Assembly: GCA_031472005.1 (NCBI GenBank)
Contig: PZJY01000004.1
Span: 1,090,556-1,154,555 of the forward strand
DNA length: 64,000 bases
From: Tetracladium setigerum
Taxonomy: Eukaryota > Ascomycota > Leotiomycetes > Helotiales
Reading direction: 5' to 3'
The translations under genes were made by a program, and so were the position numbers. Positions 1 to 10,678 of the stretch are shown one piece after another; within the stretch, counting starts at the first letter, position 1, and the number at the start of each line of letters is the position of its first letter. Under the pieces are notes generated by a model, which was given only the letters and a program-made list of their open reading frames with translations, searched no databases and was not told the DNA's origin.

Positions 1-566
1 CTCAAGCTTCCCAAGCGAGTCCAATATCCAGGCCCATTTCAGCTGGACTGCAATAAAATATGCAGATTTATATGCAAAATATGCATATATATGAAATAGA
101 TGCAGATTGTGCACAGATGTGCAAGTGTATTCTCGGAGTTTGGGTGTGTTTGTGTGTGGTGAATGGTTGAATGGTGGCTGGATGCGTTCATTATTTCGTG
201 ATTTTTACCCCTCCATGCCCATTTCCCCCCCCCCCCCTCCCCTCCATCCCTCCCCTGGTATATCCACGTCACAAAATCCAGGTCGATCTTAATTGAGCAG
301 GAGCCTCTCATAGTACAAACCAACATATCCAACTTTTTGATTTGATCAACACAACTTCATCCTTCTCCTCCTCCCTCCCTCTTCCTCTTCATATCTTCTT
401 CTCACCTTCCCAAAGACTTGAGAAGCTGCTCAAAGATCTTGACATCTCATCTCCCACAACCACAACCACAACAACCAACTCACATCAGCCGATCTATCTC
501 GAAGAACCCCCTCACTACCACTGCACAGCACAACACTCATACACAAAACAACGCTCTCCTCCAACG
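1..566. promoter_or_regulatory. het-C upstream region, pyrimidine-rich
   Basis: No gene is recognised here. The stretch has a C-rich run at about 223-255 and a CT-rich tract at about 355-410 (repeated cctc/ttcc). CT tracts of this kind are common just upstream of the transcription start in filamentous ascomycetes, so this is probably the het-C promoter and 5' UTR. Reading frames in it are low-complexity and are not called. Confidence 0.4.
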
Positions 567-3500
567 ATGATTTCTTCTCAAACCAGCTTCTTGCTGGGAC
601 TCGGAGTCGTCCTCTGCTTCATTGCGACCCCGTGGCAGCATTTGGAGCTGGCGATATCATCGATGTCTCCAACGTATGTTCATGTTCATTCCTACTCTAT
701 CTAGACTCCCCCTCCCTCATTCCCTCCCTCTCTCCCTCTCCCCATCTCCTCTCCCGTCACATCATCCCAAACGAAAATTCAAACCTGAACGAACTTTCCT
801 CAGCTTAACAACGTCAACTGGCGTCATGGCGATATCGAGAATACCCTTCTCGAATTGCTCATCACCGCTGGCGGCAACACAAAATTTGATAAAATGGATA
901 TCAAGCGCGGTATGTTTGCTTCCCTTCAGAAGTGTAGAAGAGAATCCTAATTTCTTCTAGTCTACTTCGGCAACTGGCTCCGGGACTACTCCCAGGCTAT
1001 CGATGTCGGTGGACTCAAGCAACTTCCTGCCGATACCATTCGAATCTTGCTTTGGTGCCTTTCTTTCATTACCTTTGGCTATGCCACTGGCGAGTTCGAG
1101 GTGACGGCAGACAGACTTGGTTGCTATCGCCCTGAAGAACACATTGACAACCCAAAGGTGTGTTCCGCCCTCTCCATTCTTCCAACATTATCTCTAACAC
1201 CATCTAGGACTATGCCGACAACGAAGATGCACGACAATACGATCAACGACTCCGAGCACCAGTCGACGAGGGAAAAGAATTGGCTATCGACCCCGAGACA
1301 GGATTGAAGGTTTATATTGCTTCGGAGAATGCTGGTATTCAGACATCTGCTGCTCTTGTCCGAAAGTTGTTTGAGCACTGCATCGAGCTTGGCCGCAATT
1401 ACCACAGAGATAACAACGACAAGAATGCTTTCAACGAGGCTCTTCGTCTGTTGGGAACTGGTTTGCACTGCTTGGAAGGTTTGTACCCTCCTTTCCCACT
1501 ACAGCCCGTCGGATAACTGACTTGCCCAGATTTCTCCGCTCACTCCAACTACACTGAGCTTGCACTCAAAGAACTTGGTGTTGATGCCTTCCCTCACGTT
1601 GGAAAGGGCAGCGAGGTCGATGTCAAGGGCAAAAAAATCTTCCCTCTTGTTACTGGTACTTTCGGAATGACCGATTTCCTGCATTCCGTCGTTGGAGAGT
1701 TGGGAGACAAAGTCGCACAATCCGAGGTTGAGGCATTGGAGTCCAAGCTCACCAGTGCTTCCGAGGAAGATTCAAAGAACGACGAAGCATCCATTCTAAA
1801 AGCCATTCTGGATAAAGTCCCATGGGAGCTTTTGGGTGGCGATGGAGAGAAGCCCGATCCTGCCAAAGCAGATGCACTCAAGAAGGCAGCCAACGAGAAG
1901 GCAGAACAAGCCAAAAACAACCCTGTCGACCCTAACGTTTCTCTCGGAGGTGTCGATATTAACGAAGCCAAGAAACAGGCACAACAAACCCTCAAAGACA
2001 TGTATCCCATCCTAGAATTCCACGATCAGGTCATGAAAGCCATTACTAGAATCACATCCAAGGTCCCAGGTCTTGATGAACTCACCGAAAACGTTACCGG
2101 TGCTCTTACCATCTTTGCCTTCTCTCTTCTTGCACCTTACGTCAAGCCAATCATCGCCCATGCTCGCGTTGAACTCAAGTCCACTTCTGAGGGTGTTTTG
2201 AAGTCCAGTATGAAGGGTCAGTATGAAGTCTTTGAGAACGACAAATCTACCGATCCCACACACTCCATGCTTTCCAAGGATCACTTCTCCAACGTTCTTA
2301 ACCCAGTTGCTGGTCAAATCGCTTGCTCGACCGTCAAATTCGTCGTTCCTCTCATCGTTGATGCATGGGCTGACGATGGAAAGGATGTTCGCCAAGTCAT
2401 TGACGAGATTCTGCAAGTTTTCCATCACCCTGCTTTGAGAGACGAGAACAAGCCAGGCCAAAAGGCCATGTTCGAGACTGTCAAGAGCTGGTGGGAGGGC
2501 AAGGATGAGACCGAGCAAAACCACTACAAGGAGATTCTTACCTTCGATGGTGTTAAGGATGGCAAGAACCACGAGGGCGATCATGAGGATGGTCACTCCC
2601 ACGGTGCTCCAGTCAAGAAGAACACTGAGGCTCAAGAGGGTGCAACTTTCATCTCTGGAATCGCTGGTAACCTCACCAACTTGGTCTTGGAGAAGACTGG
2701 CCTGGACTCGAAGTTCAGCAAAGTCAATACCAGTCATCAACAGAGCTCTTCCAGCCGTCCTGATCGTACTGAGGAGAAGACTGAGGAGAGCAGCTACAGT
2801 CGACCTCAGCGTACCGAAGAGTCCACCGAGACATCATCCTACGGTGGTCGCAAGAATGACAATGACAACGAGACTTCGTCTTATGGCCGAAAGAATGATA
2901 ACGAGTCTTCCAGCTATGGCCAGAGCACTTCGTCTTATGGCCGCAAGGATGACAATGAGACTTCTAGCTACGGTCAACAGAATACCTCTTCCTATGGCCG
3001 AAAGGATGACAATGAAACTTCGTCTTATGGCCGAAAGGATGACAACGAGTCTTCCAGCTATGGTCAAAGTACTTCCTCTTATGGCCGAAAGGATGACAAC
3101 GAGTCTTCCAGCTATGGTCAAAGTACTTCCTCTTATGGTCGAAAGGATGACAACGAGTCTTCCAGCTACGGCGGTCGACAAAATACCTCCTCCTACAGTC
3201 GCAATGACGAGAGCGAAAATACTTCGTCTTATGGTCGTCAAGAAACCGAGACCTCATCATACGGAGGAGGTCGACACGGTCGAAGCAACGACAACGACAA
3301 TGAGACCTCATCATACGGTGGTGGTCGTCAAGATACCAGCACCACATCCTATGGAGGATCTGGAGGCGGATATGGTCGTAACACCGAGAGCGAAGAAACC
3401 ACATCCTACGGAGGAGGCAGGCAAGGACGAAACAATGACAATGAGGAATCTTCGTACAGCTCTCGTCGCAATGATGAATCCGAGGAGACTTCGTACAGCT

Positions 3501-3625
3501 CTCGTCGAAAGAACAACAACGATGATGAGTCCGAGGAAACTTCTTATGGAAGCGGAAGGAACACTAATACCTATGGCCAATCTGATGAGACTGAGGGGTA
3601 TGAAAGTGGAAATCGTCGATACTAG
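567..3625 (+). CDS. het-C: Het-C heterokaryon incompatibility protein
   Basis: Five exons: 567-673, 804-909, 961-1157, 1208-1478 and 1530-3625, all with GT-AG introns of 50-130 bp. Het-C is a secreted or membrane-associated allorecognition protein; in Neurospora different het-c alleles trigger heterokaryon incompatibility together with pin-c. The conserved core is clear: an N-terminal signal-like segment, then GAGDIIDVSN, NWRHGDIE, VYFGNWLRDYSQAID, FGYATGEFEVT, GCYRPEEHIDNPK, LGTGLHCLEDFSAHSNYTEL. The last ~300 residues are low-complexity SSYG-rich repeats. Predicted length is about 925 aa. The signal peptide lies in one frame (from ATG 567) and the core in another; the join needs one extra C in the C4 run at 628-631, after which all exons are in phase. 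I read this as a homopolymer error. No HET-domain gene lies directly beside it, unlike the het-c/pin-c pair. Confidence 0.9.
2860..3570 (+). repeat. SSYG-type tandem repeats in the het-C C-terminus
   Basis: Coding minisatellite. The recurring peptide unit is about 18 residues, e.g. SSYGRKDDNESSSYGQST, encoded by a 54-bp unit that is almost perfectly duplicated around 3060-3165. Further degenerate copies extend to the 3' end (SYGGGR, SYSSRR). The number of copies is likely to vary between strains. Confidence 0.85.
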
Positions 3626-4996
3626 ATGCTGAATCGTTGTGTGTTGTGTGTGATGTTGATGTATGCATGAGCGAAATGGAGCGGGAGTTTGGGTGGGTGG
3701 ATGGCAGGATGGATGGGCAAGTGAAGGGGTGGCGGCAATACGAGCGAGATAATGGGTGCTAGTGCGTTATTTGATGAGTGATGAGTGACGAGTGACGAGT
3801 GGTGATGGGTGATGGGTGATGAATGGTGGTAGCCGTCAAGTAGTAGACAGACTTACCCAGTCTTTCCTTTGATGCTCGATGCAATCACTCTTTTTTCGGT
3901 AGTCAAATCAAATTCAATCATGTTTAATCTTATTTTATTCAGAGTCAGGAGGCTCGAGTACGTTTTCTTGTAACGAGGCGATGTTTGAAGTTGAGAAAGG
4001 CAGACCAGAAACCTATATCAGAAAGTAAAAGTCCCTTATATATATGATATAACATATCCATTCACTATATTTAAATTCATTTAATTAAGATTATTTTATA
4101 AGGAAGAATAGCAAGGAGTATTTAGTTAGCTTAGCGTTAACACTTAGTAATTAAGTTAAATACGGCCGAATCCGAGTCTAACTAGTGGGATAGCAAAGCT
4201 ATCCCTTAACCTCCATAAGCATAAATGCTAAGAGTTGTCTAGGCACTTCCTTTCCAATATTTGCCAAGACCCTTCCAACATTAGCGCCAAGATTATATCA
4301 GAAAGAAATGCCAAGACTTATTGCCTAACCAAAATTTTGATTTGTCCGCGCTGCTAGGGAATTACCTTATAAGCAAGTTTATGAAGGCAAACCTTCTCTA
4401 ATGGCCGGATTTTTGGGAAGCTAAAACCCTTTAATAAGAAGGGCATGTTAACCCCCTCCCCCTCTTCTGTATAAATTGCGCTGACAGAGGGAACGAAAAG
4501 CGAATAGGCAGCACAATAGTATTCGTCCATGTGCACAAACCCAACTAGGTCGTTTGCCATGCACTCCCTCACTCAATTGCAGCACCTGGCAACATCGATT
4601 CCCTCCTCCCGCTCTCCCTTCAGCCTCTCGCATCTCTCCTCAGCAAACACATGACAAATTCTCCCACTTCCACAGCTTCAAATGTAGGATCCCTTTGGGT
4701 AGGGAAGTGCGATGTAATTTGTTGGGACGGCACAGAAGCGAGAGCTCTGACCGGAGGGAGTCCTCAGTCCTCATTTATCTGGCACAAGTCACAAGTCAAC
4801 CAGTTTCCGTATGACTGATCGATCAGGCCGTCATTTTAGATTGATTTCCCCTTTGCTTTGCTATGCAAACACAATGTTTACGATCTGGATATGGAAATCT
4901 GCCAAGCGTCATGTCAAAATTGTCAAGCGAGAAGTCTATGAGTCCTGCAACTGCATTCAACTGCTCCGAACATGATGAACGATGACTGCATTTGAA
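3626..4996. other. Intergenic region, het-C 3' flank with short tandem repeats
   Basis: Positions 3691-4070 are the parent-like copy of a sequence found again, heavily mutated, at 12958-13375. It contains a tga/tgg-rich stretch at about 3770-3830 with repeats such as gatgggtgatgggtgatg. AT-rich sequence follows at 4020-4150. No convincing coding sequence is present. Confidence 0.6.
3691..4070 (+). repeat. Unmutated copy of a duplicated segment (partner at 12958-13375)
   Basis: Starts with 35 bases identical to the partner copy (beginning gggtgggtggatggcaggat), then continues collinearly for about 380 bp. This copy keeps TG dinucleotides where the partner has TA. It lies 65 bp after the het-C stop, so it is probably 3' UTR or flanking DNA. 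Confidence 0.75.
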
Positions 4997-6626
4997 CTAC
5001 AATCCTAAATCTTGCATGAATCTCAGATTGTCAAATAAAATTTTGGCATGGTCTACGTCAGACTGACCCTCGTGTTCAGTGTCGGAAGCAGGGTCAGAGG
5101 AATCAAAAGAATGACCTCGTGCCGTCATACCATCAGGCCATTTCACAGACTCAAAGGCTATCTTCGCGTTGTTGGCTTGCCAATCTTGGAGCCATTTGGC
5201 CACCGTTCTAGCGGTCTTCTTCTTGGCGCCACCAGCATTCGCCGCTTCTATCGCATCAGAAAATTCACATGTACCTTTAGGCTCAGGCGTCTTGATACTC
5301 GCGCCCTTGTCCACCAGCCAATGCACCACCCGCTCACGACCTTTGTAAGCAGCAGCGTTGAGGGCGCTTCCGTACCATTCACCGGTGCAGGCGTTGACAT
5401 TAGCTCCAGCCTTGATGAGTTCTCTCACGATCAAGATTTGGCCACGAAGTGCGGCGGACATCAATGGTGTACCGCGTGGTGATGGCTCGACATTGACACG
5501 GGCTCCTTCCTTAATCAAAAGGAGGACGACTTTCTTGTGGCCCGGGCAGCAGCCAGCTGCAACGGAGTGCCCCAATCCTCCTGAAAAACGTTCAAGTCAG
5601 GTCTTGCACGCATAAGCTCCTGAACGGCCTTGAAGACAAAGTCTTTGTTTCGAATACTAGGCACGATATTGCCGTTACACGCGAACATGAGTGGTGTCCA
5701 GCCTTCCTTGTCCCGGGAATTGACTGGCACGCCGTGTCCCAACAGAAGCCTCACCACTTCAGCCTTCCCCTCCATTGCAGCAGTAAACAAACATGACCTT
5801 CCTGCCCCATCCACGGCTCGAATATCAGCCCCCGCTAGACGCAAGAGTTCCAAATTCTCGGCGGCTGCATAGGGGTGCTTGACCGCTAAGTGTAGTAGGG
5901 TGTTTCCGGCGTTGTCTGTCACATGTAGGTTAGGTCGCTTCTGGAGGAGGACTCTGACGGTTTTGGTTGTTCCGCTTACGACGGCATCATGGAGCGGCGT
6001 TAGCCCTTCCTTGTCCCTCATAGCCAGTCCTTCACGGGTTCCCAGGAAGTTGGTCACACCCTCCGAACGCGTTGCTGCAACATGCAATGGTGTCTTTTGC
6101 GCCGAGTTTGTGGGAAGAGGATTTGCCCGAGCTTCGTTGACCAAGAATTGGGCGACAGCGAGGTGATCCCTCTTGGCTGCCAGGTGAAGAGGAGTCTCCT
6201 GCGTTGAGTTTTGAGCGTTCACATCAGCTCCGTTCTGCCACAAGACTCTAGCGACCGCCTGGTGCCCGTTTAGCGCCGCATAGTGGAGCGGCCTAGACTG
6301 GAGATTGTCCCTTGCATTGACATCCGCCTTCGCGTCGAGGATCAATCGTCTAGCGAGCTCGCTAAAGCCCCTTGTGAAGCGAGGTGAAGTGCGGTGCGAC
6401 CTCGCGAGTCTCGATATTCGACGTATGTGCCGTCGGTGATGGCTTGGAGTGCTGCCGAGGTGTTGCCTTCAGATGCTGCGAGGAGCAAACCGCTCAGTTG
6501 ACCACTGCTGGAGCCTTCGTCGTCTGCCATGTCAGTTCCGTGGCCGCGTCTTGCGTTATGTGCGCTTTTCGGCTTTGCTGGCTTCCTGGGAGGGACGAAC
6601 TTTGGGTTCTTTTTTGGTGGCGGCAT
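4997..6626 (-). CDS. Ankyrin-repeat protein
   Basis: Reads from ATG at 6626 down to 4997. The N-terminus is basic and proline-rich (MPPPKKNPKFVPPRKP), followed by about a dozen ankyrin repeats with typical G-TPLHxAA and ADVNAxD signatures (e.g. RTALHLASQG, RPLHYAALNGH, TPLHLAAKRDH, TPLHVAATRS, TLLHLAVKH, GWTPLMFAC, TPLMSAALRG). Predicted length is about 543 aa with no enzymatic domain, so it is probably a protein-interaction scaffold. The frame changes twice, at the C4 run 6368-6371 and at the CCC of 5541-5543; one extra base at each gives a continuous ankyrin consensus, so I treat it as one intact gene. It is divergent from the NLR gene (780 bp between starts), so shared regulation is possible but unproven. 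Confidence 0.8.
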
Positions 6627-7405
6627 GATTGCTGTCGATTTGCACTGATCCCAGTTTTCAATGTGTCAATGTGTCAATGTACGAGCAGGTAGGATCTAAG
6701 ATATAGATTATGCTCTCAGAGTGGTTGATTGCATCTATTTGAGCAACTGAGCCGTGTATAGTCAGCTTTGATTCTCCAGCATCTTTTGATAAATTGGATG
6801 GCTGCCAGACTTCGCCTCGAACAGCCAATTGAACGTTCCGTATGCAGAGGTACGGGCATTTTCAACCACAGCTGGGTCGGGCATAATTGGGCAGCATACT
6901 CATCCAGAGTATTGACGCCCTCTTCGGCTGCTTCCGAGCCATATGCCATCCTTATGTTACACAAAAAATAACGAATCAACTTCTTAATATTTTATACTTT
7001 TGTACACGGTGTCCGAATCCTGACAAAAAGCGCCATGAGCTGATGTGCAGATTGCAGTTTACACGTCCACGTCAGCCCTTCTCAAAGCGCCTCGTTTCAA
7101 CAAATATTGAAATTGATAGGCATGCGTTCTCTCTCCCCCGCACTTCCCGCGGAGTTGTATACGGGATAAACCCCTTCGTAAACGAGCCAACACTTCAGCT
7201 CCTCCTCTACAATGACATGCCCATCCTTGCGGGAAAACACCAGAAGAATACCACGTTTTCCTGCAAGGCTGCCAAACAGCTGAATTCTGTATTTTCAGCC
7301 TCGCAGCCCCAACGTCTGCTTTCCACAGACGCAATATAGTCACTACTTCCTACAGCACAGTGTCCTCCAACATCACGTTCTGCTGTCCATCAAGACAACA
7401 GAAGC
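6627..7405. promoter_or_regulatory. Divergent intergenic region, ankyrin gene / NLR gene
   Basis: No gene recognised. It contains a short tandem of caatgtgt near 6659-6680. As it separates two divergent starts it should hold both promoters. Confidence 0.35.
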
Positions 7406-10285
7406 ATGGATTCTTTCGTTCCGGGTTTCCAAATCCCGTCCATAGAGGCGGGGACAGTCTTCCACGGTGAGAACCGTGGCGTCCAAATGGGCCAGAACCT
7501 GGGCATAGTCAACATGCATACTCACAACTACACCCTCAAAGTAGGTGCATTTGTCTCCCTGGCATTGCTCAGTTGTACAATTATTCAACCGAAACGTGTA
7601 GACGCAACGGCCATTGAGGAAGCAAAACCATCCTCCACCGTGCCCGTCGGCGCGGAGAACGATTTCACTGGACGCGAAGACATCCTCGAACAGATCGGAG
7701 CGAGCTTATTGCCTGCTTCAGAAGGCCATCGTGAAGTAATCCTCTACGGTCTCGGTGGCGTCGGGTGAGTTGGATTTCACAGTTTAAGTCTTTCCGTTTG
7801 GATTGACATAGGACGTACTAATCTTATCTCGGACAAAAGCAAATCACAAATTGCAGTTGAATACGCATTGCGGCATCGCAAGGCTTACCCCGAAACATGG
7901 GTCTTCTTGGTCATTGCGAGCAGTGCCGCGACTTTCGAGAAATCGTATCGTGATATTGCGAATGCGGCGAAGATTCTCATACCTGAAGAGGAAAAGGGAA
8001 ATATGCTAGATAAGGTCTCGACTTGGCTGCAAAGTGAGAAAAGCGGTCGTTGGCTTATGATATTGGATGGAGGTGACGATTCCAAGGTGTTGTTTAGTCA
8101 GGAAAAAGGATATGAGAAACGTAAGAGAGCAAATGATTTATTCTGATCACTTGATCCTCGATTTCCTCACACATATCTGGATTAGAAGCTTACTTGAGAT
8201 TGCCTTTCCAGCTTTGGCTAAATACATCCCAAGATCAGCCAATGGATCTGTTCTTCTAACCACCAGAAACAAAAAAGTCGGCACCAAGCTCTGGCAAAAC
8301 ATCATCTTCATCCACGTCCAACCGCTCAGCACATTAGAAGCCCGCGAGTTATTCTTGAAAAAATACGCCCACTACTCCGCTGCAACTGTGAAAGAAGACT
8401 CACTCAATACACTCCTGGAGCAGCTGGAGTGCTGGCCCTTAGCCATTGCTCACGCAGTCGCTTACATGCAGGAATGCGAAAAAGACGTCGACGAGTACCT
8501 TGCACTCCTGCGCTCCGACGAAGGAGGCCTCCTAGGCGTCGATCTGGGAGACCCAGCGAAAACTCGCAGATCCCACACTCAGTTTTCAGCACGTGGAAGA
8601 TTTCCTACGAGCGCATCAGCACCACCGAACCAGCGGCTGAGCAACTCTTCTCCATCATGTGTTTCCTGAACCGCGAGGGCATCTCGGAAGCACTCATAAA
8701 ACATGCGCTAGGGTGCGCTGACATCTGTTCGGAAGTGGAATTCCACGTAGCTTTAGGTGTGCTGAAGTCATATCAACTAGTCAATGCGGATGGCAATTCA
8801 AAGCATAGGAGCTTGGGAATGCATCGGCTTGTGCAGGTGTCGATGAAGTCGTGGCTGGAGGAGAAGGGGTTTACGAGTGAGTACGCCACGTTGGCTTTGA
8901 TGACCGTGTCGTCTGTATTTGCGGAAGAAGATGATTCCCAAGACTGGCCGCAGCTCCTTCTTCATGCTGAAGCAGTGTTGCCTTTTGAACCTGATGAGTC
9001 GGATGTAGAGTTCAAGACTGGGCTGCTTCAACAAGCTGCTAGTCGTGCCTCGGAGCTGGGACAGTTCAAAAAAGGAGAACAATGGCTCATCGAGTTGCAG
9101 ACAACTGTAGAAACGAATTACGAAGGACAGGAGGACGGAAATGATAAGATTCTAGAAGCTAAAGAGGCTCTTGCGCAGCTCTATGTAGACTCTGGAGAAT
9201 GGAAAAGGGCATTAACTATTCAAGAGGCGGTAGTTGAGAAGAGAAAGGAGGAACATGGAGAGAACCATCCCGACTCGCTTAACAGCATGGAGAGAATAGC
9301 AAATATCTACCAGGGCCAAGGAGAATTTGCGAAAGCCGAAAACCTAGCAGAACACATCGTACAGGTCTCCCTAGAAATCAAGGCCAGCCCGCCCGACCAT
9401 CTCCGTCGAAAGAAAGCTCTTGCATACATCTACTTCGACATGGGCAAACACCGCCAAGCCGAAGAGCTCGCTTACGAAGTGAGCCAGGAATTAGAAGCGC
9501 TCGCAGAAACGCCTGATATCAACGATCTGCGCCTCGCGACCATCCGCGTGCTGGCCTGGGCGTACAAAGATCAAGGAAAACTCGACGAGGCCATCAAATG
9601 GACTCTGCGTTTAGTAGAGATGAAGAAGGACAAGCGCTATGGTGCCAGCCGCTTGAGCACCATCGACAGTGTGGGCGACCTGGCACTGGCATATGAAGCC
9701 AAAGGCATGTTCAAAGAAGCGTGGGAATACAGCACCGAAGCTGTGAGCGCGTTGCGCGAGATTCTGGGTGAGACTCACCCCAACACCCTCGCGAACTGGA
9801 GCAATCTAGGGCTGGTGTATGAAAAACTTGGGTATTTTGAATTGGCGGAAGAGTGTGTGAGTTATGTCGTCAAGAAATCGAAAGATTTGGGGGCGGAAGG
9901 GTTGGGGGAGGAACATCCCGATACGTTGCTCAGTAAGGGTTTACTAGCTTCGATTTGGCGGAATATGGGAAGGCTGGAGGAAGCGGCTGAGTTGAGCGAG
10001 AAGGTGTTGGAGGGGAGGGAGAAGGTGTTGCCAAAGGGGCATCCGGATACGCTTTTTGGTATTATTGAGCTGGCTTTGACTTATCACAAGCAAGGTCGCT
10101 TGGAAGATACGAAACGCGTGATGTTGAGAGTGGAAGATAGAGATGACGCGGAAGAAGTGGGAAAGAGGAAAGATTCCACAGATGGGGGTCTGCGAAGTTG
10201 GAGGCTATGGGCTGGCATCTCTGTTCTTGCCTTAATTATTGCTATTGCACTCAATTTCGTAGCATTTAGGATGATTTATCCATGA
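7406..10285 (+). CDS. NLR: N-terminal PP/RHIM-like motif, NB-ARC, TPR, C-terminal TM
   Basis: Exons 7406-7764, 7840-8120 and 8212-10285, about 904 aa. Residues 19-36 read FHGENRGVQMGQNLGIVN, containing N-x-G-x-Q-x-G-x-N, which resembles the fungal pseudo-palindromic (PP, RHIM-like) amyloid signalling motif. Then come the P-loop (LYGLGGVGKSQIAVEYALRH), Walker B (GRWLMILDGGDD), GSVLLTTRNKKV and the LxWPLAIAHAVAYM region of NB-ARC, tetratricopeptide repeats of the kinesin-light-chain type (GENHPDSLNSMERIANIYQ, GETHPNTLANWSNLGLVYE, EEHPDTLLSKGLLASIW), and a hydrophobic tail near the C-terminus. The frame needs one extra A in the A4 run 8559-8562. NLRs of this type are cytosolic sensors that nucleate an effector carrying the same motif. 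The convergent lipase-like gene just downstream carries a related motif and is the obvious candidate partner. The motif call is by eye. Confidence 0.8.
7459..7514 (+). other. Candidate PP/RHIM-like amyloid signalling motif (NLR N-terminus)
   Basis: Encodes residues 19-36 of the NLR. The core NRGVQMGQN is palindromic in its Asn, Gly and Gln positions. It sits at the extreme N-terminus, where fungal PP-NLRs carry this motif. Confidence 0.55.
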
Positions 10286-10678
10286 AGGAAGTAGATAAGT
10301 TGTCGCTACCTGATTTAGAGAGAAGGGGGCTTTTATGAGAGGGGGAAGGTAGCATATCCCAGTAATTTAGATAGCAATATTTTGAATTCATGACCGACCA
10401 CAGACAAAATGAACCAAGAAGCCAAGAGTGCTGGAAAGACAAGCTTATTCCTCATTTCTGCGCACTCCCCGCTAAATCAGGCTCCTCGAAAGTTTTCCGA
10501 AGACCTTGTTTTCTCGTACTCAAAACTCTACAAATCAACAAGCGTAAGATGTAGTCTGTAACTGTTTCAACTAGCGCTACGTCACGAATCCTAACAATAA
10601 TAGCGAGTGACTTTAACAAATAATTAGGGAATATAGAACTATCCACAACCCCCACGCTAAATAACCCCTTGCCTAAAA
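10286..10678. other. Convergent 3' region between NLR and lipase genes
   Basis: Shared tail-to-tail space. A frame on the minus strand (10452-10678) could extend the lipase gene if an extra intron with donor gtaagtta near 10718 is used. Otherwise this is 3' UTR. Confidence 0.35.

Noticed and set aside
606..637. Short intron to explain the het-C frame change
   Set aside because: Would be about 31 bp, too short, and would remove the signal peptide; a missing C in the C4 run is simpler.
2012..2740. 242-codon minus-strand frame inside het-C
   Set aside because: Antisense shadow of the conserved Het-C exon; no domain motif.
2860..3570. Possible CRISPR-like array
   Set aside because: Repeats are in-frame coding units without unique spacers, in a eukaryotic gene.
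2505..3632. 375-codon plus-strand frame overlapping the het-C repeats
   Set aside because: Alternate frame of the repeat region, extreme Arg/Thr/Met composition typical of repeat shadows.
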